Position numbers and translations under genes: made by a program | The notes under the pieces: generated by a model | What the model was told of the DNA's origin: nothing | Database searches by the model: none | Seen by the model: only the letters and a program-made list of their open reading frames with translations | Shown here: in pieces, positions 11,669 to 24,186 of the stretch | Numbering within the stretch: position 1 is the first letter of the stretch | How the letters are laid out: every line of letters begins with the position of its first letter | DNA from: Chamaecrista fasciculata | Taxonomy: Eukaryota; Streptophyta; Magnoliopsida; Fabales; Fabaceae | NCBI GenBank assembly: GCA_003254925.1 | Contig: QANZ01053421.1 | Coordinates: forward strand, 61,148 to 125,147 | DNA length: 64,000 bases | Direction of reading: 5' to 3'

Positions 11669-12950
11669 GGTCAGTTCGTTTCCGTTTTGATTATAATCTG
11701 TTTTGATTATAATCATAATAAACATGTTCGTTTATGTTTTTTTCCTGATTCAATTATAATCATGATTTTTAAATAATCAAACACACTCAATTACACTTAT
11801 ACCCCTATACATAAACCTATAATTACCTATACTCTAATACATTCAATCCTCAATTACAAAGGGCAAAATAGTCATTTACTTTAAAATTGGGTCAGTTTGT
11901 AAATATCCATTTTTGTGTTTGAGCTAGTTTGTAATTATTCATTTTTTGTTGGGCTAAATTGTTATTTTGCTAAAATAATGTATTATTGAAATTAATAATC
12001 TCTCAAAAGCCATCGTCAGAACTCCAACGCCGTCCAATGTGATTCGCCGCCGTCACCGTCGCCGGAAGGCACCATCCGAACAGAACCATTATCCCTCTTT
12101 CGTCTTCTATGACGTTCTCAAGCTTCTCATGAGAGAACCCATTTCGAAAACCAGGGAGAGAGAGAGATAAATCTCAAGTAGAAGAAAATGAATAGGAACG
12201 GTCAAGGATCCAGTGCAATGTGGCTCTTTTTTTTTTTTATCTTTTTGAAGAAAATGAATAGGAACGGTCAACGATTCATCTTCTATGGCGTTCCTATTCA
12301 TTTTCTTCTCATTCGAGAACCCATTTTCTTGCAGATTCGCCATTTTCTGCCTTCGATCCGCCATTTTCTTCTCATTCGTAGTTACAGTAGGGAGAGAGAG
12401 AGAGAGGGGGAGAGAGAGATTTATGCCAAATTCAACAAAAATTTCGGGTCCGCGTGCGTTAATAATTTCTCTCTCATCTGCTGCGAAACGGTGCACCGAT
12501 TTCTTCGCTGGTGCACCGAATGTCGAGCAACAATTATACATTTTAGTCCTTTTTGGTGCACAATTTCGTAGGCAAAAAATGAAACGGTGCACCGATTTGG
12601 ATAATCATCCCCCACTTGCACATGAAAATAATCAAGATTTCACACTTTTCAAGGCAAACAATAACATTTTTAATTTTTTTTCAAACAACAATCACATCCA
12701 AACACACTTTTATTATAATGAAATCACATCTTACTTTTTCCAATTTTTTCTTCCATTTATACCCCTATACAATTTATTAATTTCCTTACTTTTTATCCAC
12801 CTACCACAATCATTACATACCCATTTTAATAATTTCACACCAAATAATCAACAATCATCCAAACACCACTACAAAAATAATCAACTTTGATTATAATCAA
12901 ACTATGATTATAATCAAAACAAATTTAAAAAAAACGGAAACGAACTCACC
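11669..12950. mobile_element. TIR element (about 1.28 kb) with a non-repetitive, ORF-bearing core
   Basis: Left end GGTCAGTTCGTTTCCG and right end CGGAAACGAACTCACC are inverted, followed inward by inverted GATTATAATC arrays. The core (about 12000-12640) is more GC-rich and holds overlapping open frames on both strands (plus 12285-12890, minus 12107-12592) with no product I recognise. An inner hairpin (GAAGAAAATGAATAGGAACG with its complement, 12247-12312) and a direct copy of the same word at 12182 are present. No convincing TSD was seen. The core may be captured host sequence. Confidence 0.55.
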
Positions 12951-13319
12951 CAATCATATGCTCTGAGTCTTGTCATAATAACAGTATTTTAGGATTATGT
13001 TTGTATATTAATTAGATTGGTTTTGCTATAAAAAAAACTCCATAGATTAAGTTATGAGATTTTTGTGTCTATTTCTCTTCACTTATTCTTTTTTTTTTCA
13101 TCAATTGTCTAGAAAAATATGCTATAAAACTCAAGTCTAAGAATCAATTTATATATATATTTATTTCTATAAAATTAAAGAAAAATAGAAACACATTAAA
13201 TTAAACCTCAACATCTGCAAAATTCTTGAAAATTGTGACACAAGTTGAACATCTCATGATCTCGTCACAGAAATTAAAGTAAAAAGTAATGTAAATTTAA
13301 ATTTATGAGGAATTGAGGC

Positions 13320-13363
13320 AGTTGAGAATGTCCACAAAAAAAAAAAACAAAAGAAGTTGAGAA
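13320..13363 (+). mobile_element. Micro-insertion with poly(A), 9-bp repeats
   Basis: AGTTGAGAA flanks (13320-13328 and 13355-13363) a 26-bp insert, TGTCCAC plus an A-rich tail. Confidence 0.4.
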
Positions 13364-13520
13364 AATCAAGTGGTCCATGTTGTTGCAGATGAATATATGG
13401 CCGCAGTTTCCCAGGAGAACCATATATAATTTTTTATATTTATGTAATTTTTTTTAAAAAAATTATTTTCGAAATACACTTAAAAGTAAAAAATTCTCAA
13501 ATCTCAATATTAGATGATTA

Positions 13521-13567
13521 GATCCTCTTCATTTTTCAGGCCAAAAAAAAGATCTCTCTTCATTTTT
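13521..13567 (+). mobile_element. CAGGCC-poly(A) micro-insertion, about 16-bp TSD
   Basis: GATCCTCTTCATTTTT (13521-13536) and GATCTCTCTTCATTTTT (13551-13567) differ by one added base. The 14-bp insert between them is exactly CAGGCC followed by eight A. Confidence 0.6.
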
Positions 13568-14183
13568 CTTTCCTGCGCCTAGAAATTTGGAACTTATTTG
13601 ATTTGTTATACTATGCTCTTGGTCTTGGAGTTGGAGGCACATGCCATGCCATATAATTTACCACAATAAATTATCTCGTCCTATGTGATTGTGATGTTTC
13701 CTTTTGTTCACTCCTTTAATAATTACACTTACACATGCATGCACAACCACAAGGATCTAATTTGGTTTTACTATCCCATACACGCCATGCACATTGGTAA
13801 GTTTTATTTTGAGTAAATTAATATTCTAACTTTTAAATTTGAGAAATTTATTAATTTAATTTTTAACAAAAATAGAGTTTTTCAATATCAATAAAATTTA
13901 AAATCATTAAATTATATTGATCATTAAATTTTAATTAATATTTCTAATAAAAGTTTGAATTAACTGAATTTAGATATAAATTTTATAATTTTATCTTTTA
14001 AAGACTAAATCTTTTTTAAAAAAAATTGTGAATTTAAATTTGATTATATATGTTTCGACAATTAACTACATTTTGCCATCTTGGTAACAATATTTTTATG
14101 GTCATCATCAATCAGGCACAACTAACTAATATGTAGTTCTCTGTTTTGGTTCCAAAAAAAAAACTACTATATAATAATAAAAA

Positions 14184-14507
14184 GGTGAAATGTTTATTTT
14201 GGTCCACTATCATTTCCTCAAAGCTCTTTTTGGTCCATTAGTTTTCAAAAAATCAAATTGGTCCATTATGCATGTCCTTTCAAAATGTCACCCAAGAGAG
14301 AGAAATTCACAAGTAAAAGATCTAGAGAGAGAGGGGCCAAGTAAGGTGACACGTCATACAAACTAGAAAAAAAAAATGAAACTTAATAGTAAGACCATTT
14401 TAAATTAAATTGCATAGGTAATAGATCAATATAAACTTTTTGAAAGACAATAATAAACCAAAATAAACTTTGTTGCAAAAATAATGAAACAAAATGAGCA
14501 TTCAATC
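14184..14507. mobile_element. MULE-like MITE, 324 bp
   Basis: The left end GGTGAAATGTTTATTTTGG is roughly the complement of the right end (AAACAAAATGAGCATTCAATC). Flanking 9-mers TAATAAAAA (14175-14183) and TAATATAAA (14508-14516) match at 8 of 9 positions. Confidence 0.55.
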
Positions 14508-14516
14508 TAATATAAA

Positions 14517-16002
14517 TGCAAATGAGTCAAAGGCGAAGAGATCCATTTTCTTGGAGATGGATTAATTATTATTGTACGTGCATGGAGATTAAAGAGGAAG
14601 GAAGTACTAATAAAGTTAGAAATGGCAAAAGATGGTCCTCTTGGAGGGTTCTTCCGTCTTCTCAAGGTCTGGTTTTTAAGGGTTTGTATTATTTAATTTG
14701 TACCTCAAAACTCAAAAGTGTCACGGAATGTTTTCTTTTCTGTGCTTTGTGGCTTATTTAATTTTCTCTATATATATGTTATTATTGCCCCACCACCATT
14801 GGCCTATTGCCTTCGCACTTGTGGTTGTGAATGAAGCACAAATTAATGCACTCTCTCCTCCACTATGCACATCACTTCATCACATCCATGTTTGGTACCA
14901 CAAAATCAAATATTTTGTCATGATTAAAGCAAAGAGAATTAAAGTTTCAAGATTCAAATTTATAAATTTAATTTAAACGGGTTTTAGCCTAGGGTGATTT
15001 TTATTTTTTTCTCCCTTATAAATTTGATTAGTTCCATTTTAGTATTGTTAGTACTTTATTAGCATTAATTGAAATGTTAACTTTGGTTTTAATTAAGTAT
15101 TTTTCAATAAGTGAATTGATAGGGTTAGGGGTTATCATTTTTTGAAAATTAAAGGACTATAAAGACAAATAAAAATTAAGTGTTCAAATTGAAACTTGCA
15201 TTAAGTTAAAGGACTAATTAAAAGTGAATTTCAAAAGAGAAAATTAAGCAAGATGCAAATTTTGTTTACTAGATAAATTCCTCAAATTGATTTATTTTCT
15301 TATTATTTTACTTGAATTATAGAATATTTTGAAGGATTTAAATTCTAGTGAAAACTCTCACTATACGATGCATTACACACCTTTTTAGTCTGTTTATTTT
15401 TATACATGTATTTTATACTATAATATCACATATTACGACATACGAGATACTATGATATTTGAGATTATAATGTACCAAATGTGTCCTTAATGTTTTCTTA
15501 ATTAAATTATTTGCCTAATGACCCCTATGGTTGATGATTTTCCCTTTATGATACAAAAGGAGAAGTTTAGGGGCCTATTGAGAATCATTCTCTAAAAGGC
15601 TTGCTATATATAAGACAATTGTCATGTCCAAAGAAGAGAATAACAAGTACGCTGATGAAGCCCCTCCCTAAAATTAAAAAGTAAGTTCCCTTCAACTTTA
15701 AACAAAGAAAATCTCCTTTCTTGAAAGGCAATAATAGTATTAGCCTATTAGGTCTGAATTATGAAATTTTTTCACTTATTCTTTATAACACTTTAGAATT
15801 AGTAAAATCTTCCTACCAAATATTTAAAGTAACTAGATTTTTAATTTAAATCTCAAATATGAGATTCTAACTTGAATAAACTCTCAACCAATTAATCTAT
15901 ATGGTTGTTAATCCTTAGAAAGCACTTTGCATTACTCCTAATAACAACAGTTTTTTAGGTTATATATATATACTAGTTGTTATAACTTTCTTCAAGTAGT
16001 GT
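14517..16002. other. Gene-free AT-rich DNA
   Basis: Short open frames at 14516-14761 and 14698-14976 have no recognisable product and no gene context. I see nothing else definable. Confidence 0.6.
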
Positions 16003-16011
16003 GGATATTTA

Positions 16012-16549
16012 GGTCAAAGGGTCATTTTGGTCCTATATGTATGGCCTAATGTTCATTTTGGTCCATTATGTTTCAAAATGTTCAAATTGGTCCTAAATGT
16101 TGCCAAAATGTGTCATTTTGGTCCTAAATGTTGGTAAAATGTTTCATTTTGGTCCCAACTATTGGATTTGGTCATATTTTTCTCGTCTCTCATTTCAAGT
16201 TGAAAGAACTTGTTAAGAGGAACTCATAGCTCTGAATTCATTGCATTCGAGTTTGAAACGAGAGAGATATGATCAATTTTACTTGTTTGAACATGAAACA
16301 AGCGGTCTACTTTTAGGACTGATTTGACCTCGTTTGTTGATAGCCCTAACTGGATAGAGAAAATACTCTTTCAGAGCAATACATAGCTCTAAACTGGTCA
16401 CATTTGAACCTGAAACGAGCTATACTCAATAGTCTGGGACCAAAATGAAACATTTTGTCAACATTTAGGACTAATTTGAACATTTTGAAACATAATGGAC
16501 CAAAATGAGTATTATGGCATACATTTAAGACCAAAATGAACATTTAACC
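16012..16549. mobile_element. MULE-like foldback element of family B, 538 bp
   Basis: Ends GGTCAAAGGGTCATTTTGG and the inverted CCAAAATGAACATTTAACC. Flanking 9-mers GGATATTTA (16003-16011) and AGATATTTA (16550-16558) match at 8 of 9. The interior has inverted CGAGTTTGAAACGAGAGAG-type words shared with the other family B copies. This is the cleanest copy and defines the family limits. Confidence 0.7.
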
Positions 16550-16558
16550 AGATATTTA

Positions 16559-17699
16559 TTATTGCTTGTTTTAATGTTTACTCTTTGGTGGTTTGATTTA
16601 GCCCTTTCGCATCTTATATATATATACACAGTAGGGAGTTAACTTGTATGTAACATTTTAAATTATTATAAATGTAGAATTATATATAAAAAAATATTTA
16701 ACTTCATTTTAAAATAGTAAAAATGTTGATTAAAAATAATGTCATAAAAATATAGATATTTAACACCTCCTGTATATCTCTCACGTAGGCTAATGATTAT
16801 ATGTGAAAATGTTAATTGAATATTATTGTTGAAATATAATATTCATGTTTTGAAAATGGAGTGAGGAATAAGGAGAGAATTGTGAGATTGATTTTAGATA
16901 TATTAGGGCTGGAAAATGGTTGGGTCATAACTCATAAATGGGTTATTGACCCATGAAAAAAATTTAAATGGATTATAAGTGGGTTATGTTGGAGTTGCTA
17001 CCTGAAAACAAGAGAAACACTAAAACAAGATAAAATTGTTAGTAAAACAAAATGCGTGGTCCTGGGCTGAGGCACGGATATCTCGCTTTCTTTAAGGTAA
17101 TTTCACGCCTCCCACGGGTTGATTTAGTCATATCACCCGGTGCATTGTGTACACTGACGCGTTACCTCCAGGATACAACAGCCCAGTACTCGCCTGTTTG
17201 ATCTATCACCTCTGCACAAAGGTGATAGATAGGACTCTGTCCCCCACACAATTTCTCCATCCAAGTATACAAAACATATGTATGTGTCATAACTTATTTT
17301 TTACATCATGAACATCACTCTACTGCCTTTTTCTCTTTATGCCGCACACACATCTCACCACCCATATGATGAACCTTGCTCATATATATANATATATATA
17401 TATATGAAAGTGCAAATATTTTCAAATATGTAAATATATTTTCAATGTTGAATATTGTATGTATGAGTAATAGAGTATGACAAGGCAAAAAAAAAATAAA
17501 GTATGAGTTACCTAATGAGAATATGAAGTATGTGTATATATATAAGTAAATAAGAGTTTTAGCGGTTTGGCGGTTTGGTTCGGTTTGTGCGACGTTCAAA
17601 CCAAACCAAACCGCTCATTTATCGATTTGGTTCGGTTTCACCTTCGGTTCGGTTTGGTTTGGTTCGGTCGATCGGTTTGGTTCGGTTTTGAACACCCCT
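16559..17699. repeat. Mixed repeat debris
   Basis: 16985-17280 is a more GC-rich, non-coding block (ends in a hairpin CTATCACCTCTG / AAAGGTGATAG) that looks like a fragment of a longer retroelement or DNA transposon but could not be classified. 17560-17699 is rich in CGGTTTGG/CCAAACC inverted words and ends AACACCCCTAG, like an hAT-type terminus. A single N lies at 17391 in an AT repeat. Confidence 0.35.
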
Positions 17700-18043
17700 A
17701 GTTCTACATATTTTCATAATTTTTTAAATTGGTCCCAAAACCACTTTTAAGACACAATTTGACCTCATTTACTAATAATCTTAACTAGATAGAGAAATAA
17801 TTTTTCAAGCGTTAGCACATATATAATTTCGAATTTATTAAATTTGGACTTGAAACAAGAGAGATATGACTAACTTCGCTTGTTTGACTGTGAAACGAGT
17901 TATTCACTTTTTGGACTCAATTTGACCTCATTTATTAATGATCTCAAAGTACTTGTCAAAAGAAATCTATAACTACGGATTTGTCGTATTCGAACTTTAA
18001 ACGAGAGAGATATGATCACATTTAATATTTTTGGGACTAATTT

Positions 18044-18090
<47 letters not shown>

Positions 18091-18670
18091 GAGCTCCAAA
18101 AGCAGGCTGCTCATTACAAAAAAAAAAAACAAAGTTATATCATATTTCTTTCATTTCAAGTATGATTATGATAACTTTGGAGCTATATGTTACTCTTGAC
18201 AAGTCATTTTCTATCTAGTTGCGACCGTCAGAAAATGAGATAAACTCAGGCTTAAATGTGGTTTTAGAAATCAAAAGGTAAAAAATTATGAAAAACCACA
18301 TTTGAGCTTGATTTAACCTCATTTGTTGAAGTTTCCAATAGCTTCGAACTCGTCGTAATGGGACTTGAAACGAGATAAATATGACCAACTTTGCTCATTT
18401 GACTATAAAAACAAGTGACCCACTTTTTAGAGTCCAATTTGATGAGTTCTAACTAGATACAGAAATGACTTGTCAAGAGTAACATATTGTAGCTTCGAAC
18501 TCATCGCAATCGAGCTTAAAAAGAGAGATACGATCACATTAAGTTATTGGGACCAAAGGAGTAGAACTTTTGAAAAAGATATAACATCAAAATTGCAAGA
18601 AAAAAAGATAAAGGACTAGATTGTAACTTACCCTAAAGATAAATGACCAAAATTAAACTTTTGCCTTAAA
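17700..18670. repeat. Family B foldback remnants with a GA microsatellite
   Basis: Words of family B (CGAGAGAGATATGATCA, TTGACCTCATTTGTTGA, CTTGACAAGTCATTTTCTAT) occur in both orientations. A (GA)n run lies at about 18048-18086. Ends are not clearly delimited. Confidence 0.5.
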
Positions 18671-19460
18671 TATTCAACTATTTAACAATTTAAGTATTTA
18701 ACTCTTGACTTCTTTTTGTGTTACACAACTATTTTGTTTTCTAGCCAAATGAGAATAGGAATGATACAGGTTTGGTTTGTGAAGCATCACCCATCATCCC
18801 TTTGTGCGTTATGCGTTGAATTGCTGACATTGATAGCTGCTTTTAAGCTCTTGTAACCATGTGATGCTCTTACGTGGGTGGGGATTGCATCACTTTAGTT
18901 TTTGAAAAAAAAAATCATTTAAAGTAAAATCAATTCATGTTTTGTTCAAATATTTATAAAATCTTAAAACTTGTAAGCAATTAAATGAATCTACATATAA
19001 TGTTTAAAACATACATGATTTTTAATTCAATACATTTTAATAGTTCCATCTCTTAAAAATTCATATTAATAATATAAATTAGTGAGATTATTAAAAGATT
19101 AAATTGTTTTTTTTCATATCATTTTATATTATTTTTAAAATTTTATGTAAATAAGTATTTTACTATTTTTAACATTTATAATGTATTCCATATTTCATAA
19201 AAAAAAATAATATATGAATATATTTTGATGCAATTGGAATTCACTAATATATATTTATTTATAGTTATATGTTATAAGATTGCAAGAAACTGTACAATTC
19301 TTAAAAAAAAAATCAAATACTACTTCTTTAAGTAGGTTTTGAAAAATTTCATAAAATTATTTTATACATTATTGGTATAATGCAGCTTAATTTAACCAGT
19401 TAAACAAATTTCTATTGGCATAATTTATTTATATTAGATGAAGTAGGTTTTGTACTAATA

Positions 19461-19510
19461 AAGAAGAGCCTTGATCCAGGCCAAAAAAAATAAAAAAGAA
19501 GAGCCTTGAT
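19461..19510 (+). mobile_element. CAGGCC-poly(A) micro-insertion, 15-bp TSD
   Basis: AAGAAGAGCCTTGAT is repeated perfectly at 19461-19475 and 19496-19510. The 20-bp insert is CCAGGCC, A8, T and A4. Confidence 0.65.
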
Positions 19511-19765
19511 TTTGTCATCAATATGTTTCATACAGTGCTGGTCAATAGTTAATCTTGGTGGGTGAAGGTGACATCTATAATTCTAAATTTATAATTAACT
19601 CTATAAAATGTATTTTATTCTTATATCTACATATAAACTATAAAGATAACGACCCCATTATATATTAATGTAATTAATTAATCATGAAGGTGAAAATTTT
19701 AATTTAGTGCATTGACTTGGGGGTACGTAGGCACGTGACTAGGCTGTTTTCAAAAGGCTTAAATT

Positions 19766-19814
19766 AAAGATGATTTTATTGTTTTATCAAAAAAAAAAAA
19801 GATGATTTTATTGT
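19766..19814 (+). mobile_element. Poly(A) micro-insertion, 17-bp TSD
   Basis: AAAGATGATTTTATTGT is present at 19766-19782 and 19798-19814. The insert is TTTATC followed by A-only sequence. Confidence 0.55.
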
Positions 19815-20176
19815 AATGAATTTAGTTGCAAAGCCTTTATTGTAGTTTAAAGTCAATCTTTCAATATTGATGTGATTTATTTAATCGTCATTTACTACCA
19901 ACTAATGACATTTGTGGTAATCTTACTTTAAAATTTAAATTAAACAATTTATTTAATTCTAATTGTTATTTTTGAGTTTTAACTATACTACTAGTGAGGG
20001 AAAATCCCTAATTGCTTCCGAAGCTATCGTTATATCACCTATTTTTAAAAATTAAGGGCTATTTAATTAGTTGCCTTGATTCTTATTTTTAGAATGAAAA
20101 TAAAAAATATAATTAAAAATGTGTTTTGTTCAATTTTTTTTAACATTTTCTAAAAATGTTTTATAAAATCAAGAAA

Positions 20177-20699
20177 TAAGGGTGAATAAACTTAGTCCGA
20201 CTCGGACCAATCTCTTTTTTGAAATCGAGTCGGGTTCAAAATAAGAGGCGGACTGGGTCTCGAGTTTGACGACTCTAGACCCAGCCCGACTCGGGTATAC
20301 TTAATTTTTTGTTTGTTGCTTTTTTTTAAAAAAAATAAATATATTTTTTATAAGTAATTTTTTTTATTATACAAAATAAATAATATATATGTATTATAAA
20401 AAAAATCAACAAAAAATAAGTGTAATATAATTTTAATCGTAATTAAATTGATACTTTGATAATAAAAAAATCATATTAAATTATTTTATTAGTATAAATA
20501 TCATTAAATTGATGTTTAATTAAGTATTTATTAATATAAACAAGTTTAAATATATAATATACATATAAATAATTAAAATAATTCAAAAGAAAAAGGAAAA
20601 ATGGCCCGGCTGGACCCGATTGGCCCGACCCAATTTTGGACCGAACCATGTCTCGAGTCCGTATGAAACCTAGCCCGGCCCGGTTCGTGTACACCCCTA
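20177..20699. mobile_element. hAT-like MITE, 523 bp, 8-bp TSD
   Basis: Ends TAAGGGTG and CACCCCTA are inverted with one mismatch. Flanks TCAAGAAA (20169-20176) and TCAGGAAA (20700-20707) match at 7 of 8, as expected for hAT insertions. CCGACTCGG and CCGGCCCGG words lie near the two ends, with AT-rich DNA between. Confidence 0.65.
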
Positions 20700-20707
20700 T
20701 CAGGAAA

Positions 20708-22208
20708 TGTCAAAAAGATATTTCTACTATTTTTAAAAACAAACTTGTGATATTTTACGACTTTATATAAAAATAAACTATTTAGTCATATTAATAACAT
20801 CATTTAGTGATAATTAAATTTAAAAGTACATAAAAATTATAGTTATTCAAACTACCATAATTTAAATATAAATATGAATAAATGTTTGACTTTATTAAAC
20901 AAACATATTTTTAAATATTAAAAATTTAAAAATAAAAAATAATATTTTCTTAAACCAAGTGCACCCTAATAATCTCAATGCTATATCTCTACGTTTAAAG
21001 TAGAACATCTGAAATGTTCAAGATGTATTTGAAACACAGTTTTAACAGTATAGCTGTTCAATATTTTAACATTCACGTTGTTATTTTTGGCTATATACCA
21101 AACAAAAGAATCACAAGAAGTAAGAAGACAACAGCACAAAACAGTAAATAAAAAACAGAAACAATTTACAAATAGTGCTTTAATTAAATTACAATATCAT
21201 TAAGCTTATCTCAAACATAATATAAATTATGTTGTGCACACGACTTTCTTGCATCTGAACATCTTATGAATTTTATAAAAAAAACCACCTTATGAATAGT
21301 TTGCTTATAACAATGCAGTAATATTTGTTAAATATTATTTTATTATTTTCTACACATAGGATTCAAAATGTTGTGCAGATAAAATTTAAATAGTCACTGT
21401 ATACACACACTCTCTCTCTCTCTATAAGTATATTAAATGTATATTTTATTATTTTATGACACAGCAGGGTGAAATGGGACAAAATGACATGTGCAGAGAA
21501 AGTATCCTATGCATATACAAAGCTAAAAAAAGATACTCCAATATCACACAAGTCATGACAAAAAATTAGGTTTAAAATTAGAAGCAACTTCAAAACATTA
21601 ATGATGTATTAATTAATGTTAATTAAGCATATTTATTTAGTTATTTTCTCACTACAGCTAGCTCTAGCTATAGTAGTGTTTAAAATTTAATGCATGCAAG
21701 CCTGAAAAGTGGAAAACTATCTACCAAATAATTGATGTAAGGTACGTATAATTGGCCAATTAAGGAATGAAAAAAGAAAAAGAAAAAGAAAAAGAATCAG
21801 TTTCCCAAAATACCCATAAATTTTTAAGAATCATGTTGGAAGTAAAGAGTAAAGACATACATTCAAGTCAATGAAGAGGGGACATATTGGATACTAGAGA
21901 TTTTGCGTGTCGTAACGGGCACGCGTAAATATGTATGTAAAATATAAAATTATTTAAAAATAATTTGTTAAGAGAGAATATTACAGGGTATTAAAGTGTC
22001 ACTTTTTAAATCACCGAGTACTAAAATTGAATATGACCAAATCATAGAGTACCAAAGTGTAATTTACCTTTTTTTTTATGGAGTTTAAAATATTAATGAA
22101 AATCAAAAGTAACTTTTTTGGGGTAAGAGAACGTGAGCTAGAGGAAAGTGAGTGATTTTTTTTCTTTTTTATTTTTTTAATTCAGTAATTTTGACCAACC
22201 ATAAAGGG
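20708..22208. other. Gene-free AT-rich DNA
   Basis: No gene was recognised. A possible micro-insertion with CTTATGAAT repeats lies at 21263-21297. 21985-22075 matches one arm of the 55970-56500 element (GGTATTAAAGTGTCAC and GAGTACCAAAGTGTAAT). Confidence 0.55.
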
Positions 22209-22557
22209 TGTTGACATATATACATATACACTGCCATGTGGCTGCTGAGTGTGCTGCGTACTGTGCTTCTGCCACATCAGCTTCTGTAGATATTTTCCTA
22301 TTTTGCTAGAATATTCTTTGTATTATGAGCTGGCTATTTTGGTTGTTAGTTTGTTAGAATAGAAGCTTTAGGAAGAGAATAGAAGCAGGACAAACTGTGT
22401 ATAAATTCAGACATTGTAATCATTGATATTCATTGAGACAATATACAAATTATTCATTTCTTATTTCTTCATCATGGTATCAGAGCATTCCGGTTCTTCT
22501 GTGGCTACTCCGATCCCTTCTACTGATCATCCTCCTTCCCCATTTCCTTCTTCTTCT
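22209..22557 (+). mobile_element. Ty1/copia 5' LTR, primer-binding site and start of internal region
   Basis: A candidate LTR runs from TGTTGACATATATAC (22209) to TTTCTTCA (22471) or TCA (22474). It is followed by TGGTATCAGAGC (22475-22486), the classic initiator-methionine tRNA primer-binding site of plant copia elements. Downstream a short frame rich in Ser and Pro (EHSGSSVATPIPSTDHPP) looks like a gag N-terminus, then an N run begins. No matching 3' LTR was found, so the copy is truncated or interrupted by the gap. Confidence 0.75.
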
Positions 22558-22654
22558 NNNNNNNNNNNNNNNNNNNNNNNNNNNNNNNNNNNNNNNNNNN
22601 NNNNNNNNNNNNNNNNNNNNNNNNNNNNNNNNNNNNNNNNNNNNNNNNNNNNNN
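22558..22654. other. Assembly gap, 97 Ns
   Basis: Run of N inside the copia element. Confidence 1.
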
Positions 22655-23032
22655 CAAATGGAGAAAAGTCTAATCCTACATATGAAGCTTACGAAAAAAT
22701 GTCCCATTCTTTAACAGACAACATCTGGATAAATTCAACAAGAAGGTGCCAATGGTCTCCTTCTAATTCAAATCTTGAGATTTCCTATTTATCTTATTTT
22801 GTTTTTAATAAATTAACATTACTGTGAAAATGATTGACCCCTACAGAAGAGAATTATTTCATTATTGAAATTTTTAAATTTCAAATTTATATAAATATTT
22901 TTTTTATTAATATAGATCTCAAAATTAATCCACCGCCAAATGATTTAGTATTCCAACAAATAGAAAACACTCCATCAGGAAATTCAAATCCTCAAAAAGA
23001 AATAATTACAATATATATATATGCCCAAAGTG

Positions 23033-23424
23033 CAAATTTTAGTCTCATATCTTTTGTTCGGTTCTCAATTTGGTCTTATATATTTTTTTATTGCATTTTT
23101 TGTCTCATATTTTTAGGTCAGGTTCCAATTTGGTCCCATGTCTTTTTTTGTTGCAGATTCGATTTTATATATTTGGGTCCATTGCAAAATCGGTCCTATA
23201 TCTTTGGGTCAAGTGTAAAAGTAGTCCCATATCTTTGTAAATGGGATCAATTAACCATTGATCTTTTTGTAAAAATATGACACAAATTCTGCGACCTAAC
23301 CAAATGGTATGAGACCAAATTGAGATTTTTAACAAAGATATGAGATCGAAAGTGCAACAAAATTAGATACAGTACCAAATTGGAAATTTAGCAAAAGATA
23401 TAAGACCAAATTTATACTTTGACC
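23033..23424. mobile_element. MULE-like MITE, 392 bp
   Basis: The left end GCCCAAAGTGCAAATTTTAG is roughly the complement of the right end (CCAAATTTATACTTTGACC). The flanks are TATATATAT on both sides (23024-23032 and 23425-23433), compatible with a 9-bp TSD but low in information. The interior repeats TTTGGTCTTATAT-type words in both orientations. Confidence 0.5.
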
Positions 23425-23514
23425 TATATATATTTATGCTTAAACTATAATTTAATATGTAAATATTCAACATATATTTTTTGATTTACAACTTTTTGCA
23501 AATATTAAAAATGT

Positions 23515-23670
23515 TGCCAATGAGGTTTGACTCAATTGGTCACCTTCTGCCCATGAGATGTCTCATTTGATGAGTTATCTGTACTTACCTATGTAAGTGC
23601 TCTTTAAACCTAGAGGTCTGCCTTAACTATAGAGTGGGACATCATCCCCTCACCTAATTTTTTTTTACTT
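23515..23670 (+). repeat. Possible SINE-like fragment
   Basis: GAGGTTTGACTCAATTGGTC resembles the tRNA-derived A-box head of plant SINEs, and the block ends in a T-rich tail. No convincing B box was seen. Confidence 0.3.
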
Positions 23671-24129
23671 AGATAAATAGTCGATATTTATAAAAATATG
23701 TGACTCACAATAATACATAATTTCAATATTTGGAAAATTCATAATTTTATGAGAAATTTGAGGACTCAAAAAGAAAAAGTTTGTTCAAATATTTTAGAGT
23801 GATATAAAATAGTAAGTATAATGTGCATGCCAAAACAAACGGACACACTGGCAATAAATGTTCCCAGAAATGTGTCCCTGACTCTCTCTACAACGGATCT
23901 TACCTCCCATACTATTCCCCGTTCCTCTCTTCTCTCTCTTCACTTGTTGCTACTTGTTAAGCTTCCTCTGTTTCTCTCTCTTCATTCCAATGGATTGTTG
24001 GTGTTGTTGGACTATCGTTTTCTCCATAAACAAACCCCTCGTGAACTGCATGTGAAGCTCGCTCAGAGATCTGGAATTTAATTCTCCAAACCGTTCGCCT
24101 CTCTTCCCTTTTTCTCTGATTCAGGTGAT

Positions 24130-24186
24130 TCCTACTCTTTTTCTTCTTCTTCTTCTTCTTCTTCTTCTTCTTCTCTCTCTCTTTTC
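24130..24186 (+). promoter_or_regulatory. Pyrimidine (CTT/CT) tract in the leader region of the STICHEL-like gene
   Basis: A run of CTT repeats followed by CT repeats lies about 520 bp upstream of the start codon. Such tracts are common in plant 5' UTRs and their introns. A TTTCAG acceptor near 24567 suggests a leader intron, by inference only. Confidence 0.4.

Larger units (their letters stand above)
12951..14174. other. Gene-free AT-rich DNA
   Basis: No gene was recognised. Two micro-insertions with direct repeats occur at 13320-13363 and 13521-13567 (listed separately). Confidence 0.6.
18671..20168. other. Gene-free AT-rich DNA
   Basis: No gene was recognised. Two micro-insertions with long direct repeats (19461-19510 and 19766-19814) are listed separately. 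Confidence 0.6.

Noticed and set aside
12285..12890. 201-codon open frame inside the 11669 TIR element
   Set aside because: No recognisable domain, low-complexity GRERERGRERF stretch from a GA run, and an equally long overlapping frame on the other strand; treated as part of the element.
17474..17506. CAAGGC-poly(A) micro-insertion
   Set aside because: Flanking AGTATGA is only 7 bp and related words occur nearby, so chance is likely; mentioned but not listed as a feature.
22423..22827. Open frames crossing the N run at 22558-22654
   Set aside because: Continuity depends on untranslatable Ns; only the part before the gap is supported as gag-like sequence.
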